Below, one piece after another: positions 5,404 through 5,607 of a stretch of DNA of 5,607 bases. The stretch is from Frankiaceae bacterium (GTDB lineage Bacteria; Actinomycetota; Actinomycetes; JAFAQI01), in contig JAVEEE010000483.1 in NCBI GenBank assembly GCA_030840615.1, positions 1 to 5,607 on the forward strand, given 5' to 3'. The stretch's first letter is position 1, and every line of letters begins with the position of its first letter. The notes beneath the pieces were generated by a model. The model did no database searches and was not told the origin of the DNA. It saw nothing but the letters and a program-made list of their open reading frames with translations. Position numbers and translations under genes: made by a program.

Positions 5404-5607
5404 CTAGTCCTGGGCAGCAACTAGCAGCGTGGCGAGCGGCTCGAGGGTGGACATGAGCTCGTCGAGCTCGACCGGCTCGAGACTTTCGTAGGGCTTCGCC
5501 GCGAGGTCGTCGGTGAGCGCCTCGACTCGCTGTTTGACGGCGCGACCCCGCTCGTTCAGCCAACCGTCATCCCCGATCAGGCCGCGATCGCGCATCCCGT
5601 CGATCAC
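5404..5607 (-). CDS. C-terminal fragment, possible SCO6745-type winged-helix protein
   Basis: Only the last 67 residues are in the window; the frame is open to the right edge, and the GTG there is probably internal. The fragment has the pattern short helix, then MRDRGLIGDDGWLNERGRAVKQRVEALTDDLAAKPYESL, then an amphipathic helix LDELMSTLEPLATLLVAAQD. The arrangement 'RGLI-DDG-LNERGRAVKQRVE..TD.LAA.PY' looks like a winged-helix wing plus dimerization helix of MarR-like proteins. It also resembles the end of the actinobacterial SCO6745 family, whose function I do not know. It is convergent with the metal importer operon, 30 bp from its last stop, so it is not part of that operon. The assignment is from remembered family pattern only; the existence of the gene is better supported than its family. 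Confidence 0.5.
   Translation of the reverse strand: MIDGMRDRGLIGDDGWLNERGRAVKQRVEALTDDLAAKPYESLEPVELDELMSTLEPLATLLVAAQD

Noticed and set aside
1..5607. CRISPR array, tRNA/rRNA, insertion sequence or prophage
   Set aside because: No spaced direct repeats, RNA-gene signatures, transposase motifs or terminal inverted repeats were found. The only tandem repeat is the short in-frame one at 125-160.

Overview
The window is GC-rich DNA, with strong G/C preference at third codon positions, GTG starts and tightly packed genes. This suggests a high-GC actinobacterium. The best single taxonomic hint is the ArsR/SmtB regulator, which resembles mycobacterial SmtB (Rv2358) as I recall that sequence. No genus can be assigned from the sequence alone.

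Left block (2-2359, plus strand): the 3' part of a CocE/NonD-family hydrolase gene, containing its C-terminal beta-sandwich domain, is followed after 12 nt by a complete class A FAD-dependent aromatic monooxygenase of the PheA/TfdB type. The spacing suggests one transcript and possibly a catabolic or tailoring pair (ester or amide cleavage, then ring hydroxylation), but the substrate cannot be read from the sequence. The hydrolase carries a 12-bp tandem repeat encoding a small tetrapeptide repeat.

Middle and right block (2378-5373): a minus-strand ArsR/SmtB metal sensor with a complete alpha5 zinc-site signature is divergent from a three-gene plus-strand operon for a cluster A-I metal ABC importer: substrate-binding lipoprotein, ATPase and ABC-3 permease. 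The three genes overlap by 4 bp and 1 bp, so translational coupling is likely. The divergent spacer holds two copies, in opposite orientation, of a near-palindromic 10-mer (A[T/C]TGGTCAGT, 43 bp centre to centre), plus a separate ATGC...GCAT palindrome overlapping the regulator's start region. These are candidate operators. The inferred model is that the lipoprotein captures a divalent cation outside the membrane, the permease and ATPase import it, and the ArsR/SmtB protein senses intracellular Zn or a similar metal and acts in the shared promoter region. Two points do not fit a textbook ZnuABC/Zur system: the binding protein has Glu where ZnuA has its third His, and ArsR/SmtB proteins normally release DNA when metal binds, which is the wrong sign for a simple uptake repressor.

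Right edge (5404-5607, minus strand): the 3' end of a convergent gene encoding a winged-helix-like C-terminus, possibly SCO6745-type. A weak hairpin fills the 30-bp gap between the two stop codons. I saw no tRNA, rRNA, CRISPR array, insertion sequence or phage gene.
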